A DNA stretch of 64,000 bases from contig DIGJ01000012.1 in assembly GCA_002419585.1 (NCBI GenBank), positions 1 to 64,000 of the forward strand, written 5' to 3'. The position numbers and the translations under genes were made by a program. The notes beneath the pieces were generated by a model. The model was given only the letters and a program-made list of their open reading frames with translations, ran no database searches and was not told where the DNA came from. Of the stretch, positions 42,038 through 51,059 are shown piece after piece (position 1 is the first letter of the stretch; each line of letters opens with the position of its first letter). This DNA is from Lachnoclostridium sp. UBA5725 (lineage in GTDB: Bacteria; Bacillota; Clostridia; Lachnospirales; Lachnospiraceae).

Positions 42038-43198
42038 CTATAAATAGCGCTTCTTCATTTTTCCAGTAGAATAGAAAAATAATAGCATTCCAACAACACA
42101 AAAACTCACACATATTTGAAATGCCAACGGCAAACTAATATCTGTCGCTTTTCCTAATATAAGGTTGGTACTAATTGCAACACCGTCCATAATCACAGCA
42201 TTGATACTTAATGCAGTCGCACGATTCTTATGAGTCACTTGTTCATTTTGAATCGTCTGAACTAACGGCATCATCATGCTAAACGTTACACGAAGAAGGA
42301 TGACTGCCAATACCGAAAGCCATGAAATCTCGGTAATCGTTATAATTAGACAAGATACGATTGCAATGGCAAAAAACAGGATTCCAGCTTTTCGTTTACC
42401 GATTCGTTTCGCAATGGATGCCGATTTTACACCTAGTAGGCCTGCTGCCGTCATCACAACATAAGCCCAGCCTATGCTTTGATTAGTCATTCCCGCACGC
42501 ATATACTGTAGCTGATTCAAAAATACAGTGATGGTCTGATGGCATTCACTAAAAAGGGCTATCCCGATCAAGAATAAAAACAGCTCTTTTCTCTTCCATG
42601 TATCTTTTAATATATATAAAAATTCCGAAACCAATGGTTCCGTTTTTGATTCAGCGGATCTTACTTCTTGTATAAAAAATACTAGAACCGTCGCAACACC
42701 ATAGGCTATAACAGTAGCCAATGCTGCCATGCGATAATTTCCATGCATAAATACACTATAAATTGCCGATGCAAGCATTAATCCAACCGTCTGCAAACTT
42801 GAATAGATTCCGAACACTTTATGTGCATCTTCTTTCTTGCTGGAAAGATATAATATACTGGCATCTACGCCTGACATTCCCGCCATAACAAAGCTAAGCA
42901 TTATACGTTCCATCAGGAACATACCAAATCCGTTCGCCTGCCAAAATACCAGCTTTGATATAAAATAAATCAGGCAGCTAAAAATCATTGTATTCTTATA
43001 TCCAATTTTCTCAGCTAAAATCCCACATGGAAGCTCTAATGCCAATGCTAGGGCTAGGGAAATGCTTTCAATTATCGTAATCTGAAAAACACTAACTCCT
43101 ACCGCTTGACGATATAGGGTCGCAATTGCGCCATAAAAAACCATCCCTTGCAACAATGCAATGGCATACATGATTATAATATTCTTTTTTATTTTCAT
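42038..43198 (-). CDS. MFS transporter
   Basis: 386-residue major facilitator with about 12 membrane helices: 'FQITIIESISLALALALELPCGILAEKIGYKNTMIF' is the helix 2-3 motif of drug-exporter-like members. ATG at 43196-43198 follows AAAGGA; the frame is open to 43246. A possible operator lies in the leader. Probable efflux of a drug or metabolite; substrate unknown. Confidence 0.82.
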   Translation of the reverse strand: MKIKKNIIIMYAIALLQGMVFYGAIATLYRQAVGVSVFQITIIESISLALALALELPCGILAEKIGYKNTMIFSCLIYFISKLVFWQANGFGMFLMERIMLSFVMAGMSGVDASILYLSSKKEDAHKVFGIYSSLQTVGLMLASAIYSVFMHGNYRMAALATVIAYGVATVLVFFIQEVRSAESKTEPLVSEFLYILKDTWKRKELFLFLIGIALFSECHQTITVFLNQLQYMRAGMTNQSIGWAYVVMTAAGLLGVKSASIAKRIGKRKAGILFFAIAIVSCLIITITEISWLSVLAVILLRVTFSMMMPLVQTIQNEQVTHKNRATALSINAVIMDGVAISTNLILGKATDISLPLAFQICVSFCVVGMLLFFYSTGKMKKRYL

Positions 43199-43328
43199 TA
43201 TGTTTTGTCCTTTCAGGTATACAAAAATAAAGCCAAGTTTTATCACTTAACCGTTTTAAGCTTTGTTCTATTTTTGACTAATTCTAGATTGGACAATTCA
43301 TAATGTATTTGTACTCCTTCCGACCAGT

Positions 43329-43403
43329 AACGTTAATATTTATTTAAAATATAACGTTTATCTCATTTCAGTAATTGTATCACAACTTTATATTTTTCTT
43401 CAA
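43329..43403 (-). promoter_or_regulatory. Promoter and inverted repeat upstream of the MFS gene
   Basis: Minus strand TTGAAG (complement of 43398-43403), 18 bp, TACAAT (complement of 43374-43379). AACGTTATATTT and AAATATTAACGTT form an inverted repeat in the early transcribed region (43329-43358), 130 bp before the MFS start. Confidence 0.45.
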
Positions 43404-43450
43404 GTATTTAAGTATACTATATTTCCTGCCTTGATTGCCTCTATACTTTG

Positions 43451-43482
43451 CTAAAAACAGACACCCCTTTCAAAGTGTCTGT
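43451..43482 (-). terminator. Terminator left from the hypA remnant
   Basis: 8-bp perfect stem ACAGACAC/GTGTCTGT (43457-43464, 43475-43482) followed on the minus strand by TTTTTAGC. It directly follows the hypA stop codon. Confidence 0.65.
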
Positions 43483-43489
43483 GATTTGT

Positions 43490-43690
43490 TTAGTATCCTA
43501 TATCCTTCACAATAAACTGCTGTCCTCCAAGCACCTTCTTTTCTTGGCTTCCACAGCAAGGGCATTTTCCTTCATTCTTCATTACATTATAGAGAGACTG
43601 GCACTCCATGCAGAGCGCCTCTCCCTTCACGATATCCATATGAAGTTCCGTCCCGTTAAAGACATCCCTTCCTTCTGTAACAATTGGGAA
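43490..43690 (-). pseudogene. hypA: hypA remnant (C-terminal half)
   Basis: Read on the minus strand, about 66 codons end at a TAA (43490-43492). They match the C-terminal half of HypA/HybF, the nickel-insertion protein for hydrogenase: 'VTEGRDVFNGTELHMDIVKG', zinc CMEC and CPCCG, then 'VLGGQQFIVKDIGY'. The N-terminal half with the nickel-binding Met-His is absent. The frame stays open a few codons past 43690, but homology ends where a TetR remnant on the other strand begins. No other hyp or hydrogenase gene is in the window. A terminator follows the stop codon. Confidence 0.72.
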
Positions 43691-44062
43691 ATATTTTTCA
43701 AAGAAAATTGGGAAATCCCGGAATTATCAACAAGTTACTTAGATTTATACGAAAGGCTCTTCAAATATGGAATTAAGAATTGGAAGTTTCTTCAAAGAGC
43801 CTTGGAAACCATTGGAATAAATTCCTTCTGTGAATATATTGGCATCTATTCCCTAGAGATCGTCAAATCAATCACAAAACAGAATCGAAATAGAAGCGAA
43901 CTCACAGATACTGAAAAGCTACAGTGTGACGTATTCTGTATTGGTGTAGGAATCATGTATCGAAATTGGATTCACGAGAAATATCCCTTAACTCCGGCAG
44001 AAGCCGCATTGGCTTTGTATCAAATAATGCCTGTTACATTAAGAGATTATTGGTGGGTTTAA
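43690..44062 (+). pseudogene. TetR-like regulator remnant (C-terminal domain)
   Basis: Plus-strand codons from about 43690 to a TAA at 44060-44062 resemble a TetR C-terminal ligand domain: 'LQCDVFCIGVGIMYRNWIHEKYPLTPAEAALALYQIMP' is typical of its last helices. The N-terminal helix-turn-helix is missing. The frame is open upstream to 43448, but that part is the reverse of the hypA remnant and is not a natural start. Two copies of AATTGGGAAA (43682-43691, 43706-43715) mark the junction. Confidence 0.6.
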
Positions 44063-44098
44063 TCCTCGTTGATTTATCCCTCTGCTTTGTCATTTAGC

Positions 44099-44130
44099 CA
44101 AAAAATAGCGTCTTGTTTCCAAGACGCTAT
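44099..44130 (-). terminator. Terminator of the acetyltransferase gene
   Basis: 10-bp perfect stem ATAGCGTCTT/AAGACGCTAT (44105-44114, 44121-44130) followed on the minus strand by TTTTTTGG. Confidence 0.8.
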
Positions 44131-44183
44131 ACTTCATATATACTTCTTCCCATTTTTTTTCTTTTGCCGATAATAATTATGCA

Positions 44184-44813
44184 CTAACCTAAGCTTATTA
44201 TATTTCCTAACTTTATCGCCTCAATATTTTGTGCAATCTTCTCCTTCGGCCAATTCCACCACTTAAGCTCTTGTAATTGATTGATCGTGTCCGTGTCATA
44301 TCTTTGACGTATGGTTTTTGCTGGAACTCCACCAACTATAGTATAAGGTGGAACATCTTTTGTAACAACCGCTCTTGTTCCAATAATTGCACCATTGCCT
44401 ATGGTTACTCCTGCCATTATAACAGCCTCATAACCAATCCATACATCATTCCCAATAATAATATCTCCCTTATTGTCCCACGCATCAACAACTTTACTTT
44501 TATCCAAATTCCACTCCTCAAAAAATAGCGAAAATGGGTAAGTCGATAATGACGACAAGGTGTGATTGGCACTGTTAAATATGAATTTTGCTCCACACGC
44601 AATGGAACAGAACTTTCCTATGATAAGTTTATCATGATTAATTGGATACTGATATAATACATTGTTCTTTTCAAATTTAGTAGGATCATTCACAAAATCA
44701 TTGTACATTGTATAATCACCTACTATAATATTTGGATTTATAATCACTTCTTTTAAATAAATTGTTTGCTTATCGCCTGTACGTGGATATATTCTTTTCT
44801 CTGGAATAGACAT
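44184..44813 (-). CDS. CatB/Vat-like xenobiotic acetyltransferase
   Basis: 209-residue left-handed beta-helix acetyltransferase of the XAT class. Hexapeptide repeats run from about 60 to 165, with 'DKLIIGKFCSIACGAKF', the catalytic-His segment 'NSANHTLSSLSTYPF' and 'GNDVWIGYEAVIMAGVTIGNGAIIGTRAVVTKDVPPYTIVGG'. Relatives acetylate chloramphenicol (CatB) or streptogramin A (Vat), but many chromosomal copies have unknown acceptors. This sequence fits the general CatB-related group more than true Vat, which has a different segment before the catalytic His. Resistance is therefore possible, not shown. Confidence 0.85.
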   Translation of the reverse strand: MSIPEKRIYPRTGDKQTIYLKEVIINPNIIVGDYTMYNDFVNDPTKFEKNNVLYQYPINHDKLIIGKFCSIACGAKFIFNSANHTLSSLSTYPFSLFFEEWNLDKSKVVDAWDNKGDIIIGNDVWIGYEAVIMAGVTIGNGAIIGTRAVVTKDVPPYTIVGGVPAKTIRQRYDTDTINQLQELKWWNWPKEKIAQNIEAIKLGNIISLG

Positions 44814-45054
44814 TTTTATTCTCCTTCATATTTGATATTTTCTATGCTATTCCAGTTAATGCAATGCAAAGCTTCACCACTAACACCTCTATCTATATAA
44901 TATTATTCACTATAATTATCTATGTACTTCTGTATCTTCTCTACTAGTCTTCCTACATGCAATCCATCTTCTTAAGTTCTGCTTCTATATTTATAATTTT
45001 CTCCTAAATTATAGGCTTTTTATGCACACCCTTTTTAGATTCACTCTTGAGGTT

Positions 45055-45780
45055 TTATATATTTTTAATAATAAGCGCAATACCCGATATAATCAACATA
45101 AAAATAACAATTTTTTTTATTACCTTATCATCCAGTACTGTACTGCTCTTCATTCCAAGGAATAGCCCAATCAGCATGAACGGAACAAGAATTATAACTT
45201 GTTTTACCGTTCCCAATGTAATTAAACCAAGTCCTACATATAATATAATTCGAAATGTATTTTCTACGATAAACACTGCACAAATATTGGCTTTGAATTC
45301 ATTTCCTGTATCAGAAACTCTACTGACATATGCCGCCAGCAGCGCGCCTACACCAAATAAACCACACAAAAGCCCTGCTACTATTCCAATGATAAATAAT
45401 ACAAATCCGGACGACTTCATCTTCTGTTTCTGACAGTCTCGCAATAGCATTTCAATGCCAATCAAAATAACTACAATCCCAAAAACGATTTTAATAATTC
45501 CTGTATCTAGACTTTTCAAAAGAAATGCTCCTGGAATACTTCCTGCCAAGACCAGTATCGATAATGGTATATATACTTTATGATCTAGGTTTTTTCTGTT
45601 CTTCCAAGTCAATATAATATTGGTCGGATATCCAAGAATCAATTCAACCGGTGCAATACTAGCATTACTTACTCCAAAACTCAAAATCGATGTAAAGACC
45701 AGAGTATTTGCAAATCCACACAATCCTTTTACAAAAAATGCACATAATGTTGCTATGATTATAGTTATCATTTCCCTCAC
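45055..45780 (-). CDS. TauE/SafE family sulfite exporter-like permease
   Basis: 241-residue membrane protein with seven to eight helices in two repeats, 'FVKGLCGFANTLVFTSILSFG' and 'GIVAGLLCGLFGVGALLAAYVSRV', the GxxxG-rich pattern of TauE/SafE. Members export sulfite, sulfoacetate or similar anions. It is divergent from an AraC-family gene with a perfect palindrome between them, so that regulator probably controls it. The 241 bp on its other side (44814-45054) hold nothing recognised. Confidence 0.85.
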   Translation of the reverse strand: MREMITIIIATLCAFFVKGLCGFANTLVFTSILSFGVSNASIAPVELILGYPTNIILTWKNRKNLDHKVYIPLSILVLAGSIPGAFLLKSLDTGIIKIVFGIVVILIGIEMLLRDCQKQKMKSSGFVLFIIGIVAGLLCGLFGVGALLAAYVSRVSDTGNEFKANICAVFIVENTFRIILYVGLGLITLGTVKQVIILVPFMLIGLFLGMKSSTVLDDKVIKKIVIFMLIISGIALIIKNI

Positions 45781-45884
45781 CTCACAATTTACTTATATTT
45801 GATGTATTAATCATACTTTAAAGCTACGAAGGATTCCTTAAAAATACATTGCAAGATAAGGATTATTTTGAGATAATATTTACA

Positions 45885-45900
45885 ACACACATATGTGTGT
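45885..45900. promoter_or_regulatory. Palindrome between tauE-like and araC genes
   Basis: ACACACATATGTGTGT is a perfect 16-bp palindrome in the 163-bp divergent region, 44 bp before the AraC-type start codon. Candidate binding site; AraC proteins usually prefer direct repeats, so its owner is uncertain. Confidence 0.4.
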
Positions 45901-45943
45901 CACATATTATAAGAGAGTACAAATGATTATCAGGAGAATTTTG

Positions 45944-46831
45944 ATGCAACTATCGATTAACAAGAACAAAAAAGAGTTAAAGATGCACGGAAGTGAAGAT
46001 TTTCCAATCTTAATTTCAAGAGAAGAAATATTTGATTATGAAGGATGTGCCTTCAGTTGGCATTGGCACCCTGAAATAGAAATAACCTATATCATGGAAG
46101 GAAATCTGAACTATCAGATAAATAATCAGCGATTCCGACTTCAAAGCGGTGATGTGCTATTTGGCAATATCAATACACTTCACAGGGGCTTCCATGAAAA
46201 TGGAGAAAACTGCAAATACATATCCATCACATTTCTTCCGACACTGCTATTTGGAAATGCCCAGAACCGACTTTACGAAAACTACATCAAGCCCATCATA
46301 TTTAATCTGCAGCTTCCAGCCATTTATTTTCCTGTGGCAGATAAGCAAAATACGCTCACTTCTGACATAATTATGCAGATTATACGACTTCACGATGCGC
46401 CGACTCCCTTTACTGATTATGATATCCTGATACATCTCCAACAGCTGTGGCGTTTCATTGCAGAAAATTACAGAATTTACGAGTGCCTCACTAAGAGCCC
46501 CCTTGACTATGAAAAAATAAGGATCATTTTGAATTACATCGAAGATAGTTATAGCATGCCAATTACGCTGAGTGATATATCAAGACAAGTTCACCTTTGT
46601 GAAAGTGAGTGCTGCCGCATGTTCAAGCGCTATATGAACACCACCATATTCTCCTTCCTTCAGAATTACCGTATTGAAAGGAGTCTGGAATTTCTTTCAG
46701 ATAACGCCTGTTCTATTGATACCGTTGCCGGGCTCGTTGGATTTCAGGATAGTAATTATTATTCGAAGACATTCAAAAAGCTGAAAGGAAAAAGCCCACG
46801 GGAATTTCGTAAAGCTACAGTGCTTAAATAA
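45944..46831 (+). CDS. AraC-family regulator with cupin domain
   Basis: 295-residue regulator. The N-terminal cupin (about 20-120) shows 'FSWHWHPEIEITYIMEGNLNYQINNQRFRLQSGDVLFGN', a sugar- or effector-binding barrel. The C-terminal double helix-turn-helix (about 195-290) shows 'PITLSDISRQVHLCESECCRMFKRY' and 'SIDTVAGLVGFQDSNYYSKTFKKLKGKSPREFR'. ATG at 45944 follows AGGAGAA at 7 nt; the frame is open to 45893 without such a site. Divergent from tauE-like gene. Confidence 0.88.
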   Translation: MQLSINKNKKELKMHGSEDFPILISREEIFDYEGCAFSWHWHPEIEITYIMEGNLNYQINNQRFRLQSGDVLFGNINTLHRGFHENGENCKYISITFLPTLLFGNAQNRLYENYIKPIIFNLQLPAIYFPVADKQNTLTSDIIMQIIRLHDAPTPFTDYDILIHLQQLWRFIAENYRIYECLTKSPLDYEKIRIILNYIEDSYSMPITLSDISRQVHLCESECCRMFKRYMNTTIFSFLQNYRIERSLEFLSDNACSIDTVAGLVGFQDSNYYSKTFKKLKGKSPREFRKATVLK

Positions 46832-46937
46832 ATGCAAGTTGCATCTTTTGTTTAATTATGTCAAACAAATTATCTGTATTATAAATGACTCCATTCATAA
46901 AGTAGCCATTATCTCCAACACAAATCAAGTCATTACA
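46824..46937 (-). other. Short open stretch after the LD-carboxypeptidase stop
   Basis: On the minus strand, in the same frame as the preceding peptidase gene and three codons after its TAA, 36 codons run without a stop (NDLICVGDNGYFMNG ... IIKQKMQLAFI). The residue mix looks protein-like, but it has no start codon with a ribosome site and I do not recognise it. It may be the tail of a decayed gene. Confidence 0.25.
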
Positions 46938-46940
46938 TAA

Positions 46941-47954
46941 TTATCGCATCTCCATCCTCAACTTCCCCTTACCATACCCACAATACACACTTCCATACGC
47001 CCCATTCATCACCGTAAACTGCGGTCCCTTATGTCCAATATCCGCATCAAATATCATCGGAAGATTTAACTCTCCTAAACTCTCCTCGACCGCCTCCCGG
47101 TAAGACACTGCCGCATCCTCTGGATAAAAACATGGTCGTCCAAAGATAAACCCAGACGCATTCGCAAACCATCCCGCTTCCTTTAGCTGCCACAGACTTA
47201 CGATCATCTTCTCCCGGTTCGTATCAAAGCTTTCCATATACCATAGGATTCCATCCTCTTGATATTTCTCAGTAAAGGCTTTCACCTGATCAAATCGAGT
47301 TCCCACCAGATTGAGTAACACATCAAGACACCCTCCAATCAGGCGTCCTTTCATCGTGATTTCTTTCGCTTCTTTCGTATGCTGCCAGTATACTTCCTTG
47401 TCTTCTTGGTAGCCTTCCAGCCCTGTGATCTTATCATGAAAGCAGTCTTCATGATAGGTAAAACTGCTTTGTTCCACCAAATTTCCTTTTAGGATTTCCA
47501 TGTCATTGATGACGGATTCATGCCAGCATTCCATTCCAAAGTCATTGAAGTTATTACCATAAAGTGTCGCAATATCGCAAAGTGTCGTCACCGTAAACAA
47601 GATTCCAGTATTGTCAGAATACCCCTGCAACCACTTTGGATTCTTACGTATTGTATCAAAATCAAGTATCGATAGCATTTCACATAGGAAATCCCCACCC
47701 TTCGCGGATACAATCACTTTTACCTTCGGATGATTCATAAGGCTTAAAAATTCTTCCGCGCGTCTTTCACCACTTGCGCTCCGTCCATTGACACTGGTCC
47801 GAACATTCGGTGTCTCGACGACTGGATAACCAAGCTGGGTCAATTTATCAATACCATGATCCAGTCGAATGTAATCAATCTCCTTGCTATTGCCATCCGA
47901 AGGAGCGGTTACTCCGATGCGATCCCCTTTCTTTAAAAAACATGGATATATCAT
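46941..47954 (-). CDS. LD-carboxypeptidase (S66, LdcA/MccF-like)
   Basis: 337-residue serine peptidase of family S66. N-terminal 'LKKGDRIGVTAPSDG' and the nucleophile elbow GYSDNT are present; Glu and His of the triad lie in the C-terminal half ('GHKGPQF' near the end). LdcA trims the tetrapeptide of recycled murein; MccF-type members cleave aminoacyl-nucleotide antibiotics. The neighbours do not tell which. The start ATG overlaps the stop of miaB (ATGA), with GGGAG 8 nt upstream. Confidence 0.85.
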   Translation of the reverse strand: MIYPCFLKKGDRIGVTAPSDGNSKEIDYIRLDHGIDKLTQLGYPVVETPNVRTSVNGRSASGERRAEEFLSLMNHPKVKVIVSAKGGDFLCEMLSILDFDTIRKNPKWLQGYSDNTGILFTVTTLCDIATLYGNNFNDFGMECWHESVINDMEILKGNLVEQSSFTYHEDCFHDKITGLEGYQEDKEVYWQHTKEAKEITMKGRLIGGCLDVLLNLVGTRFDQVKAFTEKYQEDGILWYMESFDTNREKMIVSLWQLKEAGWFANASGFIFGRPCFYPEDAAVSYREAVEESLGELNLPMIFDADIGHKGPQFTVMNGAYGSVYCGYGKGKLRMEMR

Positions 47955-49357
47955 ACCATTTCTCCCATATAATAAAAGCCTTTGCACTCCACTAATTTGA
48001 CTGGTACAATGTGACCAATCAGGCTTTCGTCTCCTTTAAAGTGTACCAATAGGTTGTTGCTCAAACGTCCCGTCATAAGGGTATCATCATGCTCGTTTCT
48101 CTCTTCTACCAGCACATTTAATACCTTTCCAGTATTTTTCATGGCTTCTTCCGTAGAAATCTCATGCACCACACTTAATAAGCGGTTAAAACGATCTTTG
48201 ATTACATCCTCTGGTATCTGGTCTTCCATTTCTGCTGCCGGTGTTCCGGTTCGCTTGGAGTAGATAAAGGTAAATGCACTATCATAACGAGCTTGTTTTA
48301 CGACATCCAAGGTCTCCAAGAAATCTTCTTCGGTTTCTCCAGGGAATCCGATGATAATATCCGTTGTTAAAGATAACTCTGGCATCGCCGTACGCAGCTT
48401 TTTCACAAGATTTAAGTAATGTTCTTTGTCATACTTACGATTCATTACTTTGAGTATTTTGCTGCTGCCGGATTGCACTGGCAAATGAAGATGCGTACAT
48501 ATCTTCTTGGAATTCTTCATCGTTTCGATTAAATCATCGGATAAATCCTTTGGATGAGATGTCATGAAGCGGATGCGCTCCAATCCTTCGATCTGCTCGA
48601 TTTGCTGTAAAAGCTGCGCAAATGTCATTTGATCTTCCGAATTTTTACCATAGGAATTCACATTTTGACCAAGGAGCATAATTTCGACTACACCATCGGC
48701 TACGAGTTCCCTGATTTCTTTTACAATATCCTGTGCATTACGACTTCTCTCACGCCCTCTTACATAAGGTACGATGCAGTAGCTGCAAAAGTTATTGCAG
48801 CCAAACATAATATTTACACCCGCTTTAAATTTGTAGACACGCTCACTAGGAAGGTCTTCTACGATTTCCGTGGTATCTTCCCATAAATCGATTATCATGC
48901 GTTTGGACTCAAAGCAGTTGTATAATAGTTCCGCAAATTTAAAGATATTATGCGTACCAAAGATTAAGTCCACGAAGGAATAGCTCTTTTTAATCTTTTC
49001 AACCACAGTTGGCTCTTGCATCATACAGCCGCAAAGTGCAATCATCATATTCGGATTTTTTTTCTTCATGGATTTCAAGTGACCAAGACGGCCATATACT
49101 TTTAAGTTTGCATTTTCACGAACGGTACAGGTATTAAAGATGACAAAGTCTGCATTCTCATCCTCGGTAATGGTATATCCTACCTGATGCAAGATTCCTA
49201 CGATTTTTTCAGAGTCTCTGGCATTCATCTGACATCCAAAGGTATTGATACAGGCGGTTAGTGGTCTACCTAGTTCTTTACTAATTGTATTCACGCGTTC
49301 TTTGCATTTTTCTATATAAACATATTGTTTCTTTGATTCGTCTAATGGTAAATTCAT
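47951..49357 (-). CDS. miaB: tRNA-2-methylthio-N6-dimethylallyladenosine synthase MiaB
   Basis: 468-residue radical SAM methylthiotransferase. The N-terminal UPF0004 domain carries cluster Cys (TFGCQMN, NTCTVRE, LCGCMMQ). The radical SAM site is GCNNFCSYC, followed by PYVRGRERSR, and the TRAM domain is at the C-terminus (about 400-468). It adds the 2-methylthio group to A37 of tRNAs reading UNN codons. ATG at 49355-49357 follows AAAGGATAAAG; the frame is open 12 codons further. Next gene overlaps by 4 bp. Confidence 0.95.
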   Translation of the reverse strand: MNLPLDESKKQYVYIEKCKERVNTISKELGRPLTACINTFGCQMNARDSEKIVGILHQVGYTITEDENADFVIFNTCTVRENANLKVYGRLGHLKSMKKKNPNMMIALCGCMMQEPTVVEKIKKSYSFVDLIFGTHNIFKFAELLYNCFESKRMIIDLWEDTTEIVEDLPSERVYKFKAGVNIMFGCNNFCSYCIVPYVRGRERSRNAQDIVKEIRELVADGVVEIMLLGQNVNSYGKNSEDQMTFAQLLQQIEQIEGLERIRFMTSHPKDLSDDLIETMKNSKKICTHLHLPVQSGSSKILKVMNRKYDKEHYLNLVKKLRTAMPELSLTTDIIIGFPGETEEDFLETLDVVKQARYDSAFTFIYSKRTGTPAAEMEDQIPEDVIKDRFNRLLSVVHEISTEEAMKNTGKVLNVLVEERNEHDDTLMTGRLSNNLLVHFKGDESLIGHIVPVKLVECKGFYYMGEMV

Positions 49358-49426
49358 TTTCTTTATCCTTTCTTTTCGCATTACTTTGTACATGCCTATT
49401 AATTATAAAGTAGGTTCGAAAAAAGG

Positions 49427-50224
49427 TCAAATAGTTTTCAAAAACACACGAAGCGTATCCTTAATTTCATTGTAAGTCTCTCTTTGCAGTCTGACGTCGA
49501 GTGGAAAGCGTTCTTCCTCAGCTACGGTTTCTATGGTAAGTGCTGGCTTTTCAAAATATTCCGAGAAAAAGTGGACGGTATTTCCACCACTATCGCTTGC
49601 GTCAATCTCATGGTCCGGCTCTTCTAAGGTATATCCCGTAGATGTAGCTAGAGCTTTTGCAATTTTTAATTGCTTTGCATTATAGGCATCATTCATCTGG
49701 CTACGATAATAAAAGATGCTTTTCCCTCTGGAATGAAAGTCTAAATATCCGTCTGGATTTACACGGTAAAAAATCTTCATCAATGCTTTTGTTTCTGCTT
49801 CGCTTCCAGGTTTATCATCTTCCCATTTTTCCTCAAATGTTTTCGAAGGGAAATTTCGGTTGATATCCACCCCGTTTGCGTTATTTTTCCAAAGTGCATG
49901 ATCCATTCTGGATATTTCGTAGCCATCGGGATTTAGCAATGGAATCATATAAATGCATCCCTTGTTTTTGAAAACGGACTCCTTTTTCGTGATATAGTCT
50001 TCTGCCATTTGTATCAATACAATTGGATTAATGGATTCTCTTCCATGCACACCTCCCGTTACCACGATATTTTTCTTGCCTGCGCCAAAAATAAGCATAG
50101 GAATAGACCTCATATCAAAGGTCATTCCTATGCTCTCTACGGTTACTTTATCTGGATATTTCTGTTGTAAATTTAACAAATATTGTAGTATTTCTAAATA
50201 AGAATAGTTTTTTCCAAACTTCAT
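49427..50224 (-). CDS. M14 family zinc carboxypeptidase
   Basis: 265-residue metallocarboxypeptidase. Zinc ligands His60 and Glu63 (GVHGRES) and His164 (LDFHSRG); substrate-binding NRNFP (122-126); general-base Glu in LTIETV near 235. No signal peptide and no LysM domain. Close relatives are gamma-D-glutamyl-meso-diaminopimelate peptidases, so a role in murein peptide degradation is inferred. It lies in a run of minus-strand housekeeping genes, 69 bp before miaB. Confidence 0.87.
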   Translation of the reverse strand: MKFGKNYSYLEILQYLLNLQQKYPDKVTVESIGMTFDMRSIPMLIFGAGKKNIVVTGGVHGRESINPIVLIQMAEDYITKKESVFKNKGCIYMIPLLNPDGYEISRMDHALWKNNANGVDINRNFPSKTFEEKWEDDKPGSEAETKALMKIFYRVNPDGYLDFHSRGKSIFYYRSQMNDAYNAKQLKIAKALATSTGYTLEEPDHEIDASDSGGNTVHFFSEYFEKPALTIETVAEEERFPLDVRLQRETYNEIKDTLRVFLKTI

Positions 50225-50250
50225 ATTCGAACATTCCGTTTTCTTTTATT

Positions 50251-50805
50251 CTATGAAGGAAGAAAAATGCTTATTACTTTATCTAGTATTTCATCGAAGG
50301 TTTCTGTTTCGATCAAAGGCAATACCTGAAAAGAATACGCCAGTCCCATTTTATAATAATGATGGCTTCCATGGGTACTGAAATAGCGGTCATAGTAACC
50401 TCCACCATAACCAATCCGGTGATTTTCCTCATCAAAAGCAACTCCTGGTACAATCATTAATCCAGGCTCTCTTGCTATATTACACCCACTTTTTGGTTCC
50501 AAGATACCTTGATAGCCACTAGGGATGAAATCATTTTGATCCGTCACCTCGTAAAATTCCATTTCTGTCTTTGATAATACTTTTGGAAATGCAACTTTTT
50601 TCTTTTGCTCGAAACAGGCAGTTAAGAGTCCCTTCGTTGATACCTCACTTCCGAAGGAGGAATACAGATATACGATTTCATTCTCATTCCATGCTTCTTC
50701 TTTTAATATCTGAGTAAGGGCAATCGTTCCCCCAGCTAGGATCTGATTCTCATTAAGTTGATTTCTTCGTAGCAACATCTCTTTTCGAATTATCTTTTTA
50801 TCCAT
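50251..50805 (-). CDS. 5-formyltetrahydrofolate cyclo-ligase
   Basis: 184-residue enzyme that converts 5-formyl-THF to 5,10-methenyl-THF with ATP. N-terminal 'KEMLLRRNQL', the 'YLYSSFGSEVSTKGLL' region, and the C-terminal 'PGVAFDEENHRIGYGGGYYDRYF' motif are all standard. Length is normal. No strong ribosome site; probably co-transcribed with the DUF896 and proB genes upstream. Confidence 0.92.
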   Translation of the reverse strand: MDKKIIRKEMLLRRNQLNENQILAGGTIALTQILKEEAWNENEIVYLYSSFGSEVSTKGLLTACFEQKKKVAFPKVLSKTEMEFYEVTDQNDFIPSGYQGILEPKSGCNIAREPGLMIVPGVAFDEENHRIGYGGGYYDRYFSTHGSHHYYKMGLAYSFQVLPLIETETFDEILDKVISIFLPS

Positions 50806-50834
50806 ATAATTTATACCATTTTACTTCTTATTTG

Positions 50835-51053
50835 TTACTTCTTCTTCGTTTTATCCTTGGTCGCTAATTCAGTTACAGTCCCATCTGTATTTAAAATCGA
50901 AATATTATTTAACTGTCCACGCAAATTGGCTCTTACGGATTTAATATATTCCGCACGAAGATCTGCCTGTTCGATTCTCTCTTCTTCGGTAAGTCCTTCA
51001 TTTTTCGATTTATGATACAATTCATTGATTCGTTCAATCATACGTTCATCCAT
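50835..51053 (-). CDS. DUF896 family protein (YnzC-like)
   Basis: 72-residue protein of the DUF896 family, with 'MIERINELYHKSKNEGLTEEERIEQADLRAEYIKSVRANLRGQL', a two-helix domain. A related B. subtilis gene, ynzC, is under LexA control, but no SOS box was searched in detail here. It lies 6 bp after proB. Cytoplasmic, function unknown. Confidence 0.9.
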   Translation of the reverse strand: MDERMIERINELYHKSKNEGLTEEERIEQADLRAEYIKSVRANLRGQLNNISILNTDGTVTELATKDKTKKK

Positions 51054-51059
51054 TTTGTA

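Noticed and set aside
43448..44062. Intact 204-residue plus-strand protein
   Set aside because: Its first third is the reverse complement of a hypA fragment with clear CxxC motifs, and only the rest resembles a TetR C-terminal domain; it is a chimera of two remnants.
45047..45433. 128-codon plus-strand frame opposite the TauE/SafE gene
   Set aside because: Shadow of a membrane protein gene on the other strand; no start signals.
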